This document shows, one piece after another, positions 50,819 through 62,600 of a DNA stretch of 64,000 nucleotides. The DNA is taken from assembly GCA_024760905.1 (NCBI GenBank), contig CM045733.1:27071001-27135000 (forward strand), written 5' to 3'. The stretch is from Plotosus lineatus (lineage: Eukaryota > Chordata > Actinopteri > Siluriformes > Plotosidae). The position numbers and the translations under genes are program-made. How positions within the stretch are numbered: position 1 is the first letter of the stretch; the number at the start of each line of letters is the position of its first letter. Under the pieces are notes generated by a model. That model was not told where the DNA came from. It made no database searches and saw nothing but the letters and a program-made list of their open reading frames with translations.

Positions 50819-51171
50819 GGCGGTACGGTGGCATAGTGGATAGCATGTCCGCCTCACAGCTAAATCTGGGTTCGATTCCCAGTCTGGGTGTTTCTGTGTG
50901 GAGTTTGCATGTTCTCTCCATGCTTGTGTGGGTTTCCTCTGGGTAATCCGCTTTCCTCCCACAGTCCAAAAATACGCACAGTAGGTTCATTGGCTGTTCC
51001 AAATCTCCCCTAGGTGTGAATGTTTGTGTGAGTGTTGACCCTGCAATGGCCTGGCGAGCTGTCCACAGGATGTACCCCAATCTCGCCCAGAGTTGCCTGA
51101 GATAGGTGCCAGCCTGCCCACGACCATAATTAGGATTATCGGTAAGTGGTTCATAAAAGAAATGAAAGAAT
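50819..51171 (+). repeat. SINE B, full length
   Basis: GGCGGTACGGTGGCATAGTG head, TGGGTTCGATTCCCAG B box, GAGTTTGCATGTTCTCTCC, GGGTTTCCTCTGGGTAATCC, CAATGGCCTGGCGAGCTGTC and tail AAGTGGTTCATAAAAGAAATG. The most complete copy of the family in the window. Confidence 0.9.
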
Positions 51172-52258
51172 TTAAGCAAGATTTTTCTCTCTAATCCCAG
51201 TCACACTTCTAACTGATTGTCCTGTTGTTTTTTCCTCCGTCTTGAGCCCATTATACTCAATTTCACAATGCTCCACCGCAGGAACATGGTAGCATGTACA
51301 GTATCTCAAAGGCAAGTTTTCCAGATAGGTTTACACATATCAAACTTACTTGTACAAAAGGGGAAAAAATAATTGGCTACCGCACCTTTAAGTGTTAATC
51401 TACTTCTTGGTATTGGACAAGCTGCCCAATGGATTAGGGTTTGACACAAGGGTCACAGGACAAGATCCGAAATTACTAAAGCAACCTTTTCTGTCTGAAT
51501 GCCAGTCAGGATTAAAGTAGCATACAGATGGCTAAACTATTATATTGATTATTTTAAAATGTCCATCTGCTGTCTAATCACAGCAGACCTTGTCATGTCA
51601 AAATTCAGTCTGTCTTACGTCTCCTTTTTCATCTAGAAGAGCACTAAAAAAAATACGAAAGCTAAAACATGCAAATCAAAAGTCCTACATGTAAAGTGCT
51701 CAGACGGCTCCCACGCAGACTAGTTTTTATATTGTGAATACAACAAGCGTGTACTCTTGTTTCCTTTTTTTAATAAATGTGCACACCTGTCTACACTGTT
51801 CCTTCTCTATTTATTTTTTGCTGTCTCTTTTCCTGGTGTTTGCTATGCAGTGAGGTTGTTTCCAAAAGAATGACCAAGCATTTACTAAACACAGCACTTG
51901 CACTAGGTGACATTAGGCCCAAGTTGAAAGCAATCAACAGACTCCAAGCTGGGTCAAAGTCTGACTCTGGTAACTGGAGCTGAACTGTAATGCTAAAATA
52001 AAAGTAACATGAGCCAGGCAAGGAGGCTTTTGTCCTGAACAGTACCATCTTCAATGACAAACACACACAATATACACCTCCGCCAGCTTCCTGATTTAGT
52101 CTCTGTAATACTAAGCTGCTTCTAAAGAACATTGTTTTCTCTATACAGCATACCACCTGTGTTTTCAAACCTGGCTTTGTGTGACATTTCTTAACTTATT
52201 TGCCAGTGCTATACTATGCAATATATGAAATACGTAATTATATCAAATCTGTTAAGAC
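51172..52258. other. Unassigned, single-copy-looking sequence
   Basis: No repeat recognised. Antisense frames at 51777-52168 overlap each other and show no domain. Confidence 0.4.
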
Positions 52259-52274
52259 TTTAGCCCACATCTAT

Positions 52275-52621
52275 GTCTGTCTTCCTTTCGGCTTTTTCCC
52301 TTTTACTCAGGAGTCGCCACAGTGAATCATCTGATTCGCACGTTTTGATTTGGCAGAGGTTTTTACGTCGGATGCCCTTCCTGTCACAACCCTTTTTAGC
52401 AAGGGACAGAAACATGCTGACGACTTTGCAGCTACTCTTTACGAAAGTCAGCAATGGTTCTTTTACATACCTCTCACCATAGACAGTGAGAGACATGGCC
52501 CGCCTTTGATAACCCAGTTAGCTGCACTGGGGGGACAGTGACAACCCTGTGGAGAGTGGGACTTGAACCCCCAACCTTTGGATCAGCGATCCAGCACCCT
52601 ATACCACTAGACCACCACTGC
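52275..52621 (-). repeat. SINE A, full length
   Basis: Inverted tail CTTCCTTTCGGCTTTTTCCC, GGAGTCGCCACAGTGAATCA, TTACGTCGGATGCCCTTCCT, body and head to CTAGACCACCACTG. A 16-bp duplication with one mismatch (TTTAGCCCACATCTAT / TTTAGCCAACATCTAT) at 52259-52274 and 52622-52637. Confidence 0.93.
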
Positions 52622-53046
52622 TTTAGCCAACATCTATATGGATCTATATTGTTATATTCAGACACAATTTGATAAAAATTCTCATTTTAAGGCTCACTCA
52701 GAAGGTTACGAACAGTGGGTGTACTGTATCTTTTAAATAAAATCCACTCTGAACATCCGGCATATTCACCTTACAGATCACCCAAAATTTATTATGTGAT
52801 GAAATTCTGAGCTGATTTTCTTGTTAACATTCATCATAGGCATTTTTATGTTCTCTTAATTTATCCGTGTTCCGGTTTATCCAAAATGCTGTTTAACTGC
52901 AAGTAATTTACAAGCTAGAATGATGCCATTTTTGATTTTGGTCCATATTTGACACAGAATTTAAAAAAGGTCATCTCTAGCAACAAACTAGCTAGCTAAT
53001 TGATGAATACTGTACAGTATATTTAACTTCTCAAGTAGTAAACTGA

Positions 53047-53280
53047 GGTCGCATGGTGGCATAGTGGGTAGTACGTTTGCCTCACAGCAAGAAGGCCTGG
53101 GTTCAATGCCCAAGCTGGGAATTGTTGTGAGAAGCATGTATGTTCACAAGCATGAATGTTTGTGTGAATGTTGGCCTGCGATGGCCTGGTGAGTTGTCTT
53201 GCCTGGAGTCAGCTGAGATGGGTGCCAGCCTCCCTACGACCCTAATTCAGATGAAGATGTTCAGAAAATTAATAAAGTAA
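53047..53280 (+). repeat. SINE B with internal deletion
   Basis: GGTCGCATGGTGGCATAGTG head, CCTCACAGCAAGAAGGCCTG, GGGTTCAATGCCC, then directly to GTGTGAATGTTGGCCTGCGA and TGGGTGCCAGCCTCCCTACG. The middle (GTTTGCATGTTCTC...) is lost. Confidence 0.78.
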
Positions 53281-53399
53281 TAGGTCATTGTTATAGATTT
53301 AACAAACAAACATGTTAACAAATATTGATTGATAAACAAGATAACTTGTTCAAACTAAAAGCGTACTACTTCATTAACTATTTCTGCTGTGAGCAGCCA

Positions 53400-53693
53400 C
53401 GTTGTCTCAAAACCCAGAGCCCAATCCGGCCCATCAACTCATTTTATGTGGCATACGAGAGCTTTTAAAGAATACGATTATCATAATTTTTTTGCATCAA
53501 CCATTACCATGAAAAGTCATTTATCCATCCACTAAGTGGCAGTAGCCTATTTCAAGTAGACAGCTAGTCATCCGTGACTCAAGAAAGATATTGTGTTGCT
53601 CTTTTTGAAATGGATGTTCGGTGATTATACAGCCCTTAGTGACCTGGAAGTTTGTAATGTAGCCCTCACTGAAAATTAGTTTGACATCCCTGG
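53400..53693. repeat. hAT-type element remnant
   Basis: CAATCCGGCCCATCAACTCA-TTTTATGTGGC and the right end GAAAATTAGTTTGACATCCCTG resemble elements ending CAGGGGTGTCAAAC, as in 181-458. The left end is not recognisable. Confidence 0.5.
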
Positions 53694-53751
53694 TCGATAA
53701 CCTGTAAAAGTCCCTACGGTTGAGAAAACAATTCCACACTAATAAATCATT

Positions 53752-53856
53752 CGTTAACTAAACCACTTAATCCACTAGGATCACACAGAGGCTCATAATC
53801 GACTCGAGACAAATGTGAAATACACCTTGAACAGCTCGCCAGACCAATGCTAAACC

Positions 53857-53915
<59 letters not shown>

Positions 53916-54078
53916 AAGCAATTTGGAACAACAAATTAGCCAATGGAAACCAAAACAAGCATGGTGACAGCATGCACACCACACAGAAAAGCCCTCGCAG
54001 ATCCTGAGACTCAAACCCAGGACCTCCTTGCTGTGACGTGAATGTGCTAACCACTACGCCACTATGCCATCGTGCTTT
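53752..54078 (-). repeat. SINE B with internal (CA)n
   Basis: Inverted SINE B: CTCGCCAGACCAATGC, then ~52 bp of CA (53860-53911), CCTAGAAGCAATTTGGAAC, CTCAAACCCAGGACCTCC and head to GCCACTATGCCATCGTGC. The CA expansion lies at the place where other copies read CACACACAAC. Confidence 0.8.
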
Positions 54079-54399
54079 AATGACTCCCAATTCTCAATAT
54101 TGTTTGACTTTTCCCAATTGGACATGTGTGAATTATAAGCTGTAACTTTGAGTCAAACACACTAGTAATTGCTTTAAATGAGTGATGGAGCATTTAGTCT
54201 TTAGTCCAGTTCTCTCACTTCCTGTACTGTTTCGTCTGATCAAATAGATGATTGTTCGAAGTATATCTGTTAGATTGTATTCTGAAAGCTTCGAGTCCAA
54301 CATTTGCTGTTTCCACTCTTTCGGGTTTCCCATTAAAGCAGCATTCATTGTCCCTAAAAATGTATAAAAATTATTTGTTTTTACCTTTTACAAGATTAT

Positions 54400-54912
54400 G
54401 TTTTACCTGCAGTTTGTATGCATGTTTGTTTGCCAGATTATGGAAAACATGATGAGTGGATTTTCATGAAATATCTAGTCGAGGCGGGGCATTGGAAATG
54501 AAATACTCCGCCAGATTTTCAAGGTGATCTGAATCAAATTCTGAAACCAAAATTCTTAAAAATGATGAAATGATGGGATGATTGTACCATTTCTAACATT
54601 TCAGGGATTGCTTAGCCTGGTGAATGTTTCCACAATCTGTGTGCTCTTTCACCACCCGTTATAGTGTAGCTGGTATTGTTTTCACTTCTGTGTGTGTGTG
54701 GGGGGGGGGGGGGGGTTGTAGCTACGTACAACTATATCTCAAGAACTGATTGACATATCAATATCAAATTTTCATGGTAGCAACTTGAGACCAGTGGCTA
54801 AAATGTCTTGATGAAAGGTCATTGCAGGTCAAGTTTACCATCAACAAAATGGACAGTGAATTATTTATAATGTCTAGGCTGGTCTGATTCTCTCATTGGG
54901 GCTTCTAGTTTT
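54400..54912. repeat. Dispersed repeat, class unknown (tentative)
   Basis: GTTTGTTTGCCAGATTATGG, GTGGATTTTCATGAAATATC, CTCCGCCAGATTTTCAAGGT and GGGGCTTCTAGTTTTG resemble a repeat seen across fish genomes. No terminal repeats or gene. A poly-G run at 54700-54715. Confidence 0.4.
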
Positions 54913-54979
54913 GTTTGTTTTCCAGCAGTTAGTGGCTGATAATTATTCTTGATTTTTTTTTTTTTTTAGAAAATACATT

Positions 54980-55326
54980 TCTTTTGTTCTTCCTTTCGGC
55001 TTTTTCCCTTTTCTCGGGAGTCGCCACAGCGAATCATCTGATTCGCACATTTGATTTGGCATAGGTTTTTACGTCGGATGCCCTTCCTGTCACAACCCTT
55101 TTTAGCAAGGGACAGAAACACGCTTACAGCTTTGCAGATACTCTTTATGAAAGTCAGCAATGGTTCTTTTACATGAATCTCACCACAGACAGTGAGAGAC
55201 ATGGCCCGCCTTTGATAACCCAGTTAACCGCAGTGGAGGGGACAGTGACAACCCTGTGGGGACTTGAACCCTCAACCTTAGGATCAGCGATCCTGCGCCC
55301 TATCCACTTAGACCACCACTGCCCCC
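54980..55326 (-). repeat. SINE A, full length
   Basis: Inverted tail CTTCCTTTCGGCTTTTTCCC, GGGAGTCGCCACAGCGAATC, head to TTAGACCACCACTGCCCCC. A 20-bp perfect duplication consisting of eight T then AGAAAATACATT at 54960-54979 and 55327-55346. Confidence 0.93.
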
Positions 55327-55589
55327 TTTTTTTTAGAAAATACATTCTCCTTTCAAATAACTCTGAAATAATAATGTCCTATAATAATGTCAAAATGGCA
55401 GACAAGCAGTAACTTCTCCCAGACAGAATCAGCCAACAAATTAGCACCTGAAAAGCAAAAGATTGTTGTTGTTACAAAAACCTTAACATAAACACATTTT
55501 AATGTGTTACATAGATATGCTCTGACCTCTCATAACATCCTCTCATAACAAAGTTCACTACTTTTAATCTGCAGACAAAAACCCAAGCT

Positions 55590-55775
55590 ATGTTGCAGCA
55601 GTGGCTCAGTGGTTATGCCTCTGGGTGGCCAGTCCAAAGATTTTGAGTTCAAGTCCCAGCACCACCATTCTGCTGCTGTTGGGCCCTAGAGCAAGGCCCT
55701 TAACCCTCAATTGCATAAAAATGACAAATGTAAGTCACTCTGGATATGGGTGTCTCCCAAATGCCCTAAAGGTAT
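55590..55775 (+). repeat. tRNA-headed SINE with L2-like tail
   Basis: TGTTGCAGCAGTGGCTCAGT head, GAGTTCAAGTCCCAG, CTGTTGGGCCCTAGAGCAAG, CCTTAACCCTCA and tail AAGTCACTCTGGATATGGGT-GTCTCCCAAATGCC. Same family as 42590-42778. Confidence 0.8.
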
Positions 55776-55979
55776 AACACAATACACAAAGAGCACAAAT
55801 AGTAACTACAATGTAAAGCTATAAGCTGTCATTTTTTTCATCTTTCATTCAGTCTCATGCGCTCAGTCGCTCAGTAGTAGTAGTTTCAGAATATTTGGTC
55901 ATGAAGAAAAGTAGAACAGGATGTGTTGTGCTAGGAAAACAATGCAAATTAGAAGTATACAAAAAGTGTATATACTTAA

Positions 55980-56650
55980 GGCACTCCCTCGTCATAAAAT
56001 AACGCCTAAGGGTGGATCCCATATGACTTCCAACTACCTTGATAGGTGCACTACATAATCATCATCCGCGCGCTATTTAGTGTACGAATATCCAAAATAA
56101 ATAGCGATTCAGGATGCAGTCTAAATCTGCCACACCAGGCTTTGTGGCCAAATAACAGGTACATGGCGAAGAGGCGGTGCCTGGCCGAGCATCAGTGGGA
56201 CACAGAGGAGACATTTCGGGACCACAGGCCTACCTTAAAGCCACTCGTACAGAACTTTCATCTTGTCCGGTCGACATGGTGTAAAAAACAGCAGAATCTT
56301 CGCGCGCATGTATTCAGCTCGTGCTTCTTTCTCCTGGGTGGATTAAACAGGTAGCTACTACAGCGGGGTCCTTTTATTCAGCCATGCTGCTCCTACTTTT
56401 CATGAGTCGGCTCGTCTTTGTATTCATATCCCAAATAAATAATCATTCATGTTTGGTCCTCCTGTGGTCCGGTAGGTTTCTTTCAAGCTTTATTTTTCAC
56501 CACAATCCCGTCCCTCAACCGCGTCTCCAGGCAACACCAGCTCTCAGAATTGTACTGCGCTCGAGCGGACTCGTTCGGCCCCGTGGGCGTGTTCTCGCGA
56601 GGAACGTCACTATGGCCACGCCTTCCGGTTACACAGTTCCAATAAAATAA
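55980..56650. promoter_or_regulatory. CpG-bearing segment, candidate promoter
   Basis: CpG dinucleotides are clearly more frequent here (e.g. CCGCGCGCTATT, CTTCGCGCGCATG, CTGCGCTCGAGCGGACTCG, GTTCTCGCGAGGAACGTC) than in the surrounding AT-rich DNA. TCTCGCGAGG and CTTCCGGTT are motifs common in vertebrate housekeeping promoters (TCTCGCGAGA-like and ETS-like). Frames of 102 and 109 codons cross it, but neither shows a domain. Which gene it would serve is unknown. Confidence 0.35.
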
Positions 56651-57021
56651 CTAATCCATGACCAATTGTTCGACATGATGCGCACTTCTTAGGGAGCGAA
56701 AGCACTGTTTTATGCCCTTTGTAGGACACATGTACAGAAAGCATTATGACATTTGAGATCCAGCCGTTCTTTGTCTCAATTTCTGTTTATAGTTGGAATA
56801 AAAAAATAATTTAGAGGGGAATATGAATCATACTAAATTAATATAATTTATAATGAACCCTTTAAGAACATTATTTTCTGAATAATCATCTATTTTGCAT
56901 GTAGTAGGAATGCTGCATTAATAAAATTATGCATTCTCATCGTGTCAACAACAATAATAATATTAATACATGTCTAGTCACACTACATAGTAAAATGTCC
57001 CTTGTTCAAAAACATGCATAG

Positions 57022-57180
57022 TTCCAAATTCGCCTCGGTATGAGCGTGAATGCTTGTATGTATGTTGGGCCCTGCGTTGGCCTGGTGAGCTGCTCTAAAT
57101 GTACCCCGTTTTCGTCCAGAATCGGCTGAAATAGACCTCCCCGTGACCCTAAATAGGATTAAACAGTTTATAAAACGAAT
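57022..57180 (+). repeat. SINE B 3' half
   Basis: GTATGAGCGTGAATGCTTGT, GTTGGCCTGGTGAGCTGCTC, CAGAATCGGCTGAAATAG and tail AACAGTTTATAAAACGAATAAATG. Confidence 0.7.
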
Positions 57181-57369
57181 AAATGACTGAACAATAGGGA
57201 AACCTGCCGGAACTTGAGCGCCACTTGGTGACCATCTTGTAGTACTGCATACAACAGCACAATGAATTCTCTTGCAGATGATCTGTCTGTCTGAAATCTC
57301 TGTCCCTGTTCATTACATCAAATCATTTGGCTCAGTTTACAATTCACAGGGAGGTGGGAAGCACAGCAA

Positions 57370-57530
57370 GTTGGTCCTGAGTTCGGTGAGGTGTTTCTGT
57401 GTGGAGTTTCAAGTTCTCCCAGGGCTTCCATGGATTTCATTAGAGGACCCCAGTATCCTCTTGCAGTCCAAAGACTGCACATTATACACATTATGCAAGT
57501 TAGCTGTTACATATTGTCTCTAGACTCAAT
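57370..57530 (+). repeat. SINE B middle fragment
   Basis: GGTGTTTCTGTGTGGAGTTT-CAAGTTCTCCC, CTTGCAGTCCAAAGACTGC and GTTAGCTGTTACATATTGTC match the middle of SINE B. The two ends are absent. Confidence 0.6.
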
Positions 57531-57859
57531 GTAGTGACACAACCCTAAAGTTCTAGAGTTTGTAGTTTATCTGGTGAAGATAGACATTCTTAGTTCGGAA
57601 CATGGCTTAAGAATGAATAAATTTATAACAGATCAAGAACTGCCTATTTTGATTGCCTACTAGCTCAGTGACATTATTTCTCAACTAGAGAAAAGGCTGC
57701 AATATTGTGACTGGACAACTGAGAATCTTTTAAATTTCATTTATATAGCATAGTTGAGAGTTAAAGGTTAGTTCAGACAGAATTTAATCACCGCTTTTCT
57801 GGCCCAAGACTGGCATTAGGTTAAAATGTTCTGGAATATAGTTTTTGAATTAACTTGCC

Positions 57860-57861
<2 letters not shown>

Positions 57862-57901
<40 letters not shown>
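57862..57901. repeat. (CA)n microsatellite
   Basis: About 40 bp of CA. Confidence 0.96.
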
Positions 57902-58120
57902 AGTCTCATAACCTCCTTCCTTGGTAGAGATAAAAAATAGTAATCATGCATATGTGGTACTGTGTCAGTTGCATCTGTGCTTCATGAATATTTATTTAAA
58001 TTTTTCATGAAAACTGACTGACTCATCTAATAAATTTGCATCATTTTACTACGTACCCAACCGAACAGATCAGATTCTGAAAATTGGTTTCTATGTAAAA
58101 TTAATTTCTCTCTCTATACA

Positions 58121-58416
<296 letters not shown>

Positions 58417-58439
58417 CACTCAAACACACACAGACATAA

Positions 58440-58552
58440 ATAGATGCCATGCTTTTGCCTGGAGTTGGATAAGAGAGGCTGGAGCCCCTGAAACCTGCTC
58501 CCCATGACCCTGTTTAGGATTTAGCGGTTCATAAAATGAATGAATAAACATT
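58440..58552 (+). repeat. SINE B tail
   Basis: TGCCTGGAGTTGGATAAGAG, CCCCATGACCCTGTTTAGGA and GCGGTTCATAAAATGAATGA; the upstream half is replaced by the microsatellite. Confidence 0.65.
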
Positions 58553-59880
58553 ATATAAACCACATAATATGCTAACCATCATTAACATATTCTCCAGAAT
58601 AGTTCACAGACATTGTGAGATGCTGTTTACTTTTGCTCTTTCATAGTCCATCTACAGTATACATTTTATTGGTTTTCCTTGAGCACATTACATTTCCATC
58701 TTAGGAATCAATTGTTAGTAAGGTGGCACTTTGATTCACCTGACTTATGGCTCACCCATGCAGGGAGTCAAAGACTAAAAAAAATTAAAAAAAGTCAAAC
58801 TGCTCTAGTATACTAAATGCTATAAGTCCCTTAAACATTAATAAAGAATTGCAATAAAATACCTACAATACAAAGTACAGGTTTTTATAAAGCTTAAATA
58901 AAACAAACTGTACACACTGGTGCTTTTTTTTGCTTTTTACTAAGTAATCCGCTCTTTGTTTAGATAATTAACAGGCAAATTTCAAACATCACATACTTCA
59001 ATGTTAGACAAAATGTGGGTGTTTTATGACATGCAGAATGACAGCTTATCCATTCCAAGGGTATAACTCAGTCCAGATGCATTTGTGCTGGAATACAAAA
59101 TGCCAACTTGTCTGAAAAACACTTGCAAAATCATGCTGACTGTATCCAGGTACTAGTTATTATAGTTAATTTTCAATTCCTCCCATCAGAAAATATCTCT
59201 GCTAGTCCTGTTTAGGGAAAATACAGTATAAGCAAGTCGAAATACTGTATAGGATAGTACATACTTTTCAAACATTATAAACCCTGCGTCTTTACAATGA
59301 CTTATTTGAAATAAATGTTACTGTAATAACTACTGAAAAGAATCAAACAAACCATGGTACAGAAAGTACTATGTGAAACTAGAAAAAAAGATGGTATTTA
59401 ATGCTAATGCTCCTGCCATCCAACATGTTTAAATGCCAGAAACAATTATTATTAAAAAAAAAAAAAAAGAAAAAACAACACCCAAAATGCAAATGCTAAG
59501 CAACTTCTAAAGTACAGTATAAGATCAAATATCAAAAATTTACCCACAAAAACGCTAAAACTCTAGCATAAAATCAGTGTATACAAATGAAAGTCGGAAA
59601 GAGTTAAGTTTCAACTCAACATTTAAAATACAGAAAAAATTCACAGTATCAGTCCATCAATCGACAGATATGTTTAAGTGATTCAAAATAATAAAAAACA
59701 GAACACGAAAAAAGCAATTTGTGACCTAGAATTTAATTTTTTTTTTTAAATTATCTATGAATGGGAGACAGAAATGATCTATGAATGGGGGGGTAACTTT
59801 TAATGGAGCAAACTGTAAATCATAGATAAGAAAATGATCAAGAATTAAAATGTTAAAATGATCACCTATAAGGCCCTTTT
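58553..59880. other. AT-rich single-copy-looking sequence
   Basis: No recognised repeat except a poly-A at 59454-59468. The low repeat content and AT richness would suit the extended 3' UTR or intergenic DNA downstream of the minus-strand exon at 62120-62324. That is only a possibility. Confidence 0.35.
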
Positions 59881-60035
59881 GACAAGAGTAGGCTGCAAAG
59901 CCGTCAGCATGTTTCTACCCTGCGATGGCCTGGCGAGCTGTCCAGGGTGTACTCTGCCCTCGCCCGGAGTCGGCTGGGATGGGCGCCAGCCTCCCCACAA
60001 CCCTAATTACAATTAAGCGGTTACAGAAAATGATG
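59881..60035 (+). repeat. Chimeric SINE A/B, 5' truncated
   Basis: GACAAGAGTAGGCTGCAAAG-CCGTCAGCATGTTTCT (SINE A) is joined at 59913-59920 to ACCCTGCGATGGCCTGGCGAGC, then CGGCTGGGATGGGCGCCAGC and AAGCGGTTACAGAAAATGATG (SINE B tail). CG-rich and little diverged. Confidence 0.85.
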
Positions 60036-60735
60036 AACTGAACCCATAAGGGTTGCACTACTATACTTGTCATCATCCATTACTGCAGCAATGTTTTGGG
60101 GGAAAAGTGGAAATATTGAAATTAATTTACGCCACATTGAAGTCATATTGTGTGCAAAGACAGTCAAAAACTTTCAGATGTTTGATCTGAAATTCACACG
60201 AACACGTTTTAGTTTGCATTTTCTTTTTTAATTAGCCAGTAATTGGTAACCTTCCATAACTGATGCAGCCCAAGACAAACTTAATATCAAGTTCCTAAAT
60301 GGAAGAAACAGTGACAAATAACTACAGATACAGTGCACTATAGAATCATGCAAGTCCCGAGAAAATATGCTCCAAAGATGTTACTCTCCTGAGGGCTGTT
60401 TTTTTTTATTTTTTTTTTATTATCCATTTAAGGATAATGTCTGCTGACAGAACTGAAAAAGTCTTTCGGATTGAGATGAGGCGTCTTCACTAACTTCAAC
60501 CAAGTCCAGTTGCCTTCTTTTCTCCACTATAATTTACCATGTCCTGGCTCCAAGAGGACTGAGAACCTTTACAGACATATCCAAAAATGCATTTTTTTAC
60601 AAGTTGCCCCCCCCCCCCGCACACACTTTTTTTTTTGCTCAGGAATGTATAAAACACATTTTTGTTTTTGAGCAGGTTTGAAGGTTTTATAGTAAATTTC
60701 AATGTAAATATTAAATGAACAGTTTGGCATGATTT

Positions 60736-60790
60736 TTGAATGATCCTTGAATTCCCCCGTAGGGATTAGTAAAGCATTATCTTATATTAT
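60736..60790 (+). repeat. Rex1-like LINE tail, short
   Basis: GATCCTTGAATTCCCCCGTA-GGGATTAGTAAAGCATTATCTTA resembles the tail at 10880-10957. No coding part. Confidence 0.45.
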
Positions 60791-61095
60791 GCTCAGACTT
60801 GTTGTTATAAAAACACTAAAGTAAAAGAATCATCTGGTCCTCCGTGTTATTGCCAAAGTGCTTTTAAATTGGATCAAAAGATTTATCACACCATTTACTT
60901 GTGTGGATTGTATTTCCTTGTCAGGAGTCAGTACCAACACTGGCCATCAACATAGCAAAGCAACTCTGAACCTGATGAAACCGCTCATGTTGGAGTCCAG
61001 ATTCCATAAAAAGCAACAGGATGAAAATATAATTACAGGCCAGGAGGTAATTAATTATGTAAAAAATATTATTATAATAATTACTTAATGATTGT

Positions 61096-61398
61096 GCAGC
61101 ACAGAGGAACAGTGGGTAGTGCTGCTGCCTCATAGGTCCAGAGTCCCTGGTTTTATTCTAAACCATATGTTTTAAACTATATGTGTTATGTGTGTCAATG
61201 TGCTGTTGCTCAGAGTGCTCCAATTTTCGCACTCCTCAAAAACAGGCGGGTCGGATGATCGGGTATACTAATTTCTCACTATGAGTGAATTTGTGTGCGT
61301 ATTGCACACCCTGGTGAATTCCAGCTTATGCTCAGTGTTTCTGAGACAGGCTTTGAATTCACCATGACCCTGATCAAAGTCAAGTGATTAGTAAAGAT
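61096..61398 (+). repeat. SINE B-related element, diverged subfamily
   Basis: GTGCAGCACAGAGGAACAGT-GGGTAGTGCTGCTGCCTCATAGGTCCAGAG head, CACCCTGGTGAATTCCAGC, GTGTTTCTGAGACAGGCTTTG, CACCATGACCCTGATCAAAG. Head and tail order is that of SINE B, but sequence differs enough to be a separate subfamily. Confidence 0.65.
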
Positions 61399-61399
61399 G

Positions 61400-62119
61400 G
61401 AAGAGAGAATATTTAATAATTTTGAGAAACTAGGTCCCTTTTGTTAAATCAAAATGCAGAACAGATCACTAATGCTGAAACTAAACCTGATGCTTACTCA
61501 TAAAGTCGATCACTGACAAAGGCAAATTAAAATGATAGCACCAATTAGCAATTGAAATGGTTGTTGCTAAACAAATACCATACTAAATACTTTTTTAGTG
61601 TCCATTTAAAGAATAAAACAGTAATAGCATTAAAGCAAGTCTAGATCATTCTTAAAAGAAGCCAAGGTCACATTGCTATGAAAACATGCCTGTCATCAAC
61701 AACAACAACAACAACAACAAAAATTTTGTTCTTTAATATGGGGCAAGTGATCCCATATTCAGAAGCAGCAAATTATACTAAGATAATAACAAAACAGCAT
61801 AGTTAAAATATCCCAGAACTCTGAGATAAAATGTTAATCAGACACTGATATAATTTGAATTAAAACAAAAAGAAAATAAACGGGGCACCTGCAGGACCTT
61901 AGTTTTGAGGATGGTGCGCCCAGAAATCTCCCTTTAATTTGTTTTTAATGTGAGATAAATGTGCAATAGATTGGATTGCTGAGTAGCGAGGACCTAACTC
62001 ACTGTAATGGATAAAGTTGAGCTGCAGCCTTGAAGCGCTGATTAATCAGAATTTGGTAGACAAAGTTGCTGTTGTCTGGAGTGCAGTGTACATGTACAGT
62101 AAATCTAGCCCTCTGTCTC
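61400..62119 (-). other. Probable 3' UTR/downstream region of the 62120-62324 exon
   Basis: On the minus strand it follows the stop codon. ATTAAA-type signal (complement of TTTAAT at 61944-61949) lies ~170 nt downstream of the stop. A short (CAA)n at 61698-61722. No repeats recognised. Confidence 0.35.
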
Positions 62120-62324
62120 TCATTCTCCGGTTGTCTTCAGCACAGAGTCCTCACCCAGGATCTTACACAGTTCATTCAGTCTCTGTTGCATCTTGGGAAT
62201 ACCAGCAAGCTGAGTCTCCAGACGTTGCTTCTCCTCAGTGAGCGAGAGCCGAGTAGCTGTATCCAGCTGCTCAAACCGCCAGCCTCCCTCACCGTCAAAC
62301 TGCAGGAGGTGTGTATGATACTTC
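62120..62324 (-). CDS. Probable last coding exon of a host gene (coiled-coil C terminus)
   Basis: On the minus strand a pyrimidine-rich tract and CACAG| acceptor precede GAAGTATCATACACACC. The frame reads [67 protein letters not shown] and stops at 62120-62122. [20 protein letters not shown] has the heptad pattern of a coiled coil. Composition, codon usage and clean splice acceptor mark a real exon, not a transposon. I do not recognise the protein. Upstream exons lie beyond the right edge or are not visible. Confidence 0.65.
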
Positions 62325-62445
62325 CTGTGCCATGAGCCGAGAACAAACACAAAAAAGGTAAGTTGATATAAGTTAGCTGGACATTGCACGGAATAAATAT
62401 GATTTCAATGAGTTTCGCATCCGGGCATTTCACTTCAGGGGCACG

Positions 62446-62600
62446 ACAGCATAGCAGTTAGCACGCCATGTCACAGCAAGAGGCTCCTGAGTTTGAGTCC
62501 CAGGTTCAAAGAGGATGCTTCTCTGTGGAGTTTGCATGTTCTCACAGGCTCTGACCTTTCTGTGACCCCACAGGATTAAGCAGTCTGGCAAATGAATAAA
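62446..62600 (+). repeat. SINE B, short copy
   Basis: GGGGCACGACAGCATAGCAG head, GTCACAGCAAGAGGCTCCTG, GAGTTTGAGTCCCAGG, CTGTGGAGTTTGCATGTTCT, then directly to CTTTCTGTGACCCCACAGGA and tail CAAATGAATAAACG. Internal part deleted. Confidence 0.7.

Noticed and set aside
55980..56650. Plus-strand frames 56046-56354 and 56321-56650 as genes
   Set aside because: No recognised domain, atypical composition and no splice evidence; the region is better read as a CpG-bearing regulatory candidate.
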